From: DATCSE01 sp036568605
GTDB taxonomy: Bacteria; Pseudomonadota; Gammaproteobacteria; Burkholderiales; Burkholderiaceae_C
Assembly (NCBI GenBank): GCA_036568605.1
Contig: DATCSE010000403.1
Span: 1-9,878, forward strand
Reading direction: 5' to 3'
Length of the DNA: 9,878 nt
The notes under the pieces are model-generated. The model saw only the letters and a list, made by a program, of their open reading frames with translations. It searched no databases and was not told where the DNA came from. Of the stretch, positions 6,675 to 9,878 are shown piece by piece. Position numbers and translations under genes: made by a program. Each line of letters begins with the position of its first letter. Position 1 is the first letter of the stretch.

Positions 6675-6846
6675 CGCGATGTCATCCCCATGCGGCAAAA
6701 GCCGATTGTCCGGCACGTCGCCAACGTGACAGCGTATTCCCTAGCGGCCCTCGGCCTACGGCGAGCGATATTAGGCGCCGGCCGGCCCGCGCCGCGCAGA
6801 CGCGGTCCGCGCACATCACAAGATCACAAACGGCAGGAGACAACCG
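6675..6846. promoter_or_regulatory. Divergent intergenic region, RidA-like gene and hydrolase
   Basis: This 172-bp region must serve both genes. No clear sigma-70 pair is seen. TATTCC (6735-6740) and GATATT/TAATAT near 6766 are AT-rich patches but lack a well-spaced -35. A short tandem repeat ATCACAA (6815-6821, 6823-6829) sits just upstream of the hydrolase's Shine-Dalgarno AGGAG (6835-6839), which is seven bases from ATG 6847 and fixes that start. Confidence 0.35.
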
Positions 6847-9000
6847 ATGCGCACTCGCCTTTCGTTCGTCGGCGCGTTGCTCGCCGCTGCGCCGCTCTTC
6901 GCGGCTGCGGCCGGCGTCAGCGTCCGGCTCGATTTTTCGGACCCCGCGACCAGTCCGTTCCCAAGCGACCGCTACACGCAGGTCGACTGGACCCAGAACA
7001 CGTTCAAGCGCGTCAAGCTGCCGAAGCCGGACTGCACGGTGCAAGTCTCCGATTGCGCCGACATCGCGGTGATCAACACGCTGGACGGCTTCAACACGCA
7101 GCCGCGCATCACGATCCCGTTCACCGGCGACATCGACATCACGACGGTCACGCGCGACACCGTCTACCTCGTGAACCTCGGCGACACGCTGTCGGGTCTG
7201 GGCTTCGGCCACAAGGTCGGCCTCAACCAGATCCAGTGGGACGCCGCGGCGAAGACGCTGGTGGCCGAGTCCGACGAACTGCTCGCCGAGCACTCGCGCT
7301 ATCTGCTGGTCGTGACCGACGGTGTGCGCGACGCGTCCGGCGACGCGATCGAGCCCGGGCGCTTCGGCCGCTTCAAGGCGGCCCCCGGCCTGGACGAGTG
7401 GCGCGACCACGCGCTGATGGGCTACCGCAAGTCGCTGCTCGATGCCGAGCACGCGGCGCGCCACCATCCGCAGCGCCAGCGCATCGCGGCGCTCTCGCTG
7501 TTCACGACGCAGAGCGTCTCCGGCGACCTCGAGAAGATCCAGCGCCAGATCAAGCGCTCGACGCCCGCGCCGGTGAACTTCATGATCGGCAACGGCGGCG
7601 GTGTGCGTGCGGTGTTCCCGACCGCCACGCTCACCGGCATCCAATGGAACCAGCAGACCGGCACCGCGCCGTCGTTCACGAGCTCGTTCGTGCCGACGCC
7701 GGCACTGAACGTCGTGCCCGGCGCGGTCGGCCTCATCGCGTTCGGCACGTTCCGCTCGCCCGACTACGAGAACGCGGCGAAGTTCATCCCGCCCACCGGC
7801 TCGCTGACCGGGCAGCCGCAACCGCAAGGCACCAACGAGCTGGTGTTCGAGCTGTTCCTGCCGGGCGGGCCGCGGCCTGCGGGCGGCTGGCCGGTCGCGA
7901 TCTTCGGCCATGGGTTCACCGACAGCCTGTTCGGTGCGCCGTGGACGGTGGCGTCGGTGTTCGCCTCCAAGGGCATCGCGACGATCGCGATCAGCGTGGT
8001 CGGCCACGGCGGCGGCGCGCTGGGCACGCTGAACGTGCTGCAGTCCGGCCAGGCACCGGTGGTCGTGCCGTCGGGCGGCCGCGGCTTCGATCAGGACGGC
8101 GACGGCGCGATCGGCTCGACCGAAGGCGTCGGCGCGGTCGGCGCGCAGACCATCATCTCCAGCCGCGACGGGCTGCGCCAGACGGTGGTCGACCTGATGC
8201 AGCTGGTGCGGCAGATCCAGGTCGGCATCGACGTCGAAGGGGACGGCAGCGTCGACCTCGACGCGAACCGCATCTACTACGCCGGGCAGTCGTTCGGCGG
8301 CATCTACGGCACGATCTTCCTCGGCGTCGCGAGCGACGTGAAGGCCGGCGTGCCCAACGTGCCGGGCGGCTCGATCACCGAGGTCGCGCGCCTCGGCGGC
8401 TTCCGCTTCCTGACCGCGCTGGCGCTCGCGACGCGGCAGCCGCAGCTGCTGAACCTGCCGCCCACGCCCAACGTGCCGGTGCCGTTCAACCTGAACTTCG
8501 ACGAGAACATCCCGCTGCGCAACCAGGCGCCGTCGGTCAACACGGTGCCGGGCGCGAGCGCGATCCAGCTCGTGCTCGAGCGCAACGAGTGGGTGCAGCA
8601 GGCGGGCAACCCGGTGTCGTATGCATCGCTGATCCGCAAGCAGCCGCTGCACGGCAATGCCGCGAAGCCGGTGATCGTGCAGTTCGCGAAGGGGGACATG
8701 ACGGTGCCGAACCCGACGACCACCGCGATCCTGCGCGCCGGCGATCTCGCCGACCGCGCGCTGTACTACCGCAACGATCTCGCGTACGCGGCCAACAACG
8801 CGGTGCCGAAGAACCCGCATGTGTTCCTGACCAACATCGGCAGCGCCGCGACGGCACCGTATGCGGTTGCGGCGCAGACGCAGATCGCGCTGTTCTTTGC
8901 GTCCGGCGGCATGACCGCGATCGACCCGGACGGCGCGGGACCCATCTTCGAGATGCCCATCGTGCTGCCGCTGCCGGAGACGCTGAACTTCCTGCCCTGA
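6847..9000 (+). CDS. Exported alpha/beta-hydrolase, bacterial lipase-like, with Ig-like N-terminal part and EF-hand-like loops (717 aa)
   Basis: Probably a secreted or periplasmic esterase/lipase. Residues 1-22 are a Sec signal peptide (basic MRTR, hydrophobic core, Ala-rich cleavage area). There is no lipobox cysteine. Residues about 25-130, with NTLDGFNTQPRITIPFTG at 77-94, resemble the N-terminal Ig-like domain of bacterial virulence-factor lipases such as Vibrio VolA. Cys63 and Cys70 may form a disulfide. The hydrolase core shows FGHGF (oxyanion region, His355), GQSFGG with nucleophile Ser482, Asp617 in KGDMTVPNP and His658 in KNPHVFLT, a plausible Ser-Asp-His triad. Between His355 and Ser482 lie DQDGDGAIGSTE (415-426), a perfect EF-hand loop pattern, and DVEGDGSVDLDA (462-473), a near match, suggesting calcium binding. 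AGGAG at 6835-6839 supports the start. Substrate is unknown; polyhydroxyalkanoate, lipid or ester hydrolysis are all possible. Convergent with an outer-membrane barrel gene. Confidence 0.82.
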   Translation: MRTRLSFVGALLAAAPLFAAAAGVSVRLDFSDPATSPFPSDRYTQVDWTQNTFKRVKLPKPDCTVQVSDCADIAVINTLDGFNTQPRITIPFTGDIDITTVTRDTVYLVNLGDTLSGLGFGHKVGLNQIQWDAAAKTLVAESDELLAEHSRYLLVVTDGVRDASGDAIEPGRFGRFKAAPGLDEWRDHALMGYRKSLLDAEHAARHHPQRQRIAALSLFTTQSVSGDLEKIQRQIKRSTPAPVNFMIGNGGGVRAVFPTATLTGIQWNQQTGTAPSFTSSFVPTPALNVVPGAVGLIAFGTFRSPDYENAAKFIPPTGSLTGQPQPQGTNELVFELFLPGGPRPAGGWPVAIFGHGFTDSLFGAPWTVASVFASKGIATIAISVVGHGGGALGTLNVLQSGQAPVVVPSGGRGFDQDGDGAIGSTEGVGAVGAQTIISSRDGLRQTVVDLMQLVRQIQVGIDVEGDGSVDLDANRIYYAGQSFGGIYGTIFLGVASDVKAGVPNVPGGSITEVARLGGFRFLTALALATRQPQLLNLPPTPNVPVPFNLNFDENIPLRNQAPSVNTVPGASAIQLVLERNEWVQQAGNPVSYASLIRKQPLHGNAAKPVIVQFAKGDMTVPNPTTTAILRAGDLADRALYYRNDLAYAANNAVPKNPHVFLTNIGSAATAPYAVAAQTQIALFFASGGMTAIDPDGAGPIFEMPIVLPLPETLNFLP

Positions 9001-9004
9001 ACCG

Positions 9005-9041
9005 CTCACCCCCTCTCCCTCTGGAAGAGGACGGGGGTGAG
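9005..9041. terminator. Strong bidirectional hairpin between hydrolase and barrel genes
   Basis: CTCACCCCC at 9005-9013 pairs with GGGGGTGAG at 9033-9041. Inside it CCTCT (9018-9022) pairs with AGAGG (9026-9030) around a GGA loop. The two stems are separated by small internal bulges. It lies five bases after the hydrolase TGA and 14 bases before the stop of the convergent barrel gene, so it can end both transcripts. On the minus strand it is preceded by TTTTGA; neither side has a true T-tract. The CTCACCCCC(T)CTCCC...GGGGGTGAGGG style resembles dispersed intergenic repeats seen in many GC-rich proteobacteria, so it may also be a repeat-family member. Confidence 0.6.
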
Positions 9042-9055
9042 GGCCAGCGAGCAGC

Positions 9056-9878
9056 TCAAAATGCCCACGTGCCAGCCACGTACGCGATGCGCCGCGCCGG
9101 CACCTGCGCCAGCACCGCGCTCGACGGCCCGCCGTACACACGCAGCCCGCCGTCGAGGCGCAGCCGGTCGCCCTGCCACCCGACCGACGCGGTGACGATG
9201 CGGCCGGCATCGGCCGGCGTGTAGAGCACATCGATCGCGGGCTGCCATTTGTCGTACTGCCAGCTCGCCCGCAAGAACAGGTTCATGCGGCGCAGGTTGC
9301 TGGACGCGTTGAATGCGCTGGCCTGCCACGCGAGGTTGCCGGCCAGCGCCGCCACGGGCACGCCCGGCCGATCCGCCAACATGCCGAGGCGGGCATCGCG
9401 CGAGGCCCAGTCGTCCCACTGCGAGTTGCGCAGTGCGGTACCGTCCCACCACGCTTCGGCGAGCAGGCTCACCTGCTGCTCGTTGGTCCAGGTGCCGCCG
9501 ATCAACGCCTGCACCGCGTGCGAGACGCTGGCCGGCTGCCACGGGTTGGTCGTGACCAGCGTGCTGCTTTCACCGCCATCGAAGGCCAGCGTGTCGGCTC
9601 GCGCGAGGTAACGCGCCGAGGCGTGCAGCTCCAGCGACTCGCTCGCGACCCACGCGAACGCTCCGCCCACGCTGGGGCCGGTGCGTGCGCCCAGGCGCGC
9701 GAAGCCGTGCCAGTCCCATGCGCCGTCGCGGCGGTAGACGCGTGCCGCGATTGCCGGCTCGTCGGCGCCGCGTTCGTGATGCGAGTGTGTCGGGTTGACG
9801 AGCACGAAGGTCCACGCGGTGCTCGCATCGAAGTGCTCGGCCGTCAGCACCGGGCGACCCTCGGGCGTCACACTCAAC
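9056..9878 (-). CDS. Outer-membrane beta-barrel protein, C-terminal part (5' end outside window)
   Basis: The frame is open from the right edge to a TGA at 9058-9056, leaving about 274 codons. The codon at 9877-9875 is TTG with no visible upstream sequence, and is probably internal Leu; the real start with signal peptide should lie beyond the window. The sequence alternates hydrophobic and polar residues with many Trp/Tyr/Phe in strand-like units (WDWHGFARLGARTG, LELHASARYLARADTL, VSLLAEAWWDG, LFLRASWQYD, IVTASVGWQGDRLRLDGGLRVYG). Short loops separate them. The protein ends AGTWAF; a terminal Phe on the last strand is the usual signal for the BAM assembly machine. At least ten strands are suggested. 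I do not recognise a porin or transporter family, so the transported substrate, if any, is unknown. It faces the exported hydrolase gene, which may or may not be meaningful. Confidence 0.75.
   Translation of the reverse strand, partial: LSVTPEGRPVLTAEHFDASTAWTFVLVNPTHSHHERGADEPAIAARVYRRDGAWDWHGFARLGARTGPSVGGAFAWVASESLELHASARYLARADTLAFDGGESSTLVTTNPWQPASVSHAVQALIGGTWTNEQQVSLLAEAWWDGTALRNSQWDDWASRDARLGMLADRPGVPVAALAGNLAWQASAFNASSNLRRMNLFLRASWQYDKWQPAIDVLYTPADAGRIVTASVGWQGDRLRLDGGLRVYGGPSSAVLAQVPARRIAYVAGTWAF

Noticed and set aside
6675..6716. GTG-initiated 14-residue extension of the RidA-like protein
   Set aside because: The family N-terminus matches the ATG at 6674, and the GTG has no clear ribosome binding site.
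6627..9231. Long alternate frames on both strands over the hydrolase (865 and 849 codons)
   Set aside because: Both are composition shadows; the 717-residue frame has a signal peptide, Shine-Dalgarno and catalytic motifs.
1..9878. Mobile element, phage, toxin-antitoxin, defence system or CRISPR array
   Set aside because: No transposase, integrase, phage or nuclease motif, no regularly spaced repeats and no composition break were seen on either strand.

Overview
The window looks like chromosomal DNA from a GC-rich proteobacterium (by eye about two thirds G+C, codons overwhelmingly ending in G or C). Gene content and codon style fit a Burkholderiales-type betaproteobacterium. This taxonomic call is an inference, because no rRNA or other marker gene is present. 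I see no tRNA, rRNA, insertion sequence, integrase, CRISPR array or phage gene.

Layout. (1) 1-240 (+): the C-terminal end of an unrecognised protein, cut by the left edge. (2) 254-823 (-) and 996-4580 (+): an Lrp/AsnC regulator divergent from a fused indolepyruvate:ferredoxin oxidoreductase-type enzyme of 1194 residues. A 17-bp perfect inverted repeat with an AT-rich centre lies between them and is the best regulatory site in the window. (3) 4600-4845 (-) and 5097-6263 (+): a small tail-anchored membrane protein with a good ribosome binding site, divergent from an acyltransferase-3 family membrane protein. (4) 6276-6674 (-): a RidA-like protein in which the family's catalytic Arg105 is replaced by Ala. 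(5) 6847-9000 (+): an exported alpha/beta-hydrolase of the bacterial lipase type, with an Ig-like N-terminal part and two EF-hand-like calcium loops. (6) 9056 to the right edge (-): the C-terminal part of an outer-membrane beta-barrel protein.

How the genes may work together. The Lrp-type regulator and the 2-oxoacid oxidoreductase form a coherent unit for breaking down transaminated amino acids, probably aromatic or branched-chain, to acyl-CoA. RidA-type proteins also belong to amino-acid metabolism, but the gene here is separated from that unit and lacks the deaminase arginine. The exported hydrolase and the barrel protein face each other across a strong hairpin; both are envelope or secreted proteins, but a shared role is only a guess. 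Genes alternate between strands, so no multi-gene operon is visible. Three of the four convergent junctions carry a GC-rich hairpin without a T-tract. Nothing here amounts to an obviously new system. The most interesting items are the calcium-loop hydrolase, the Arg-less RidA protein, the small tail-anchored protein and the candidate Lrp operator.
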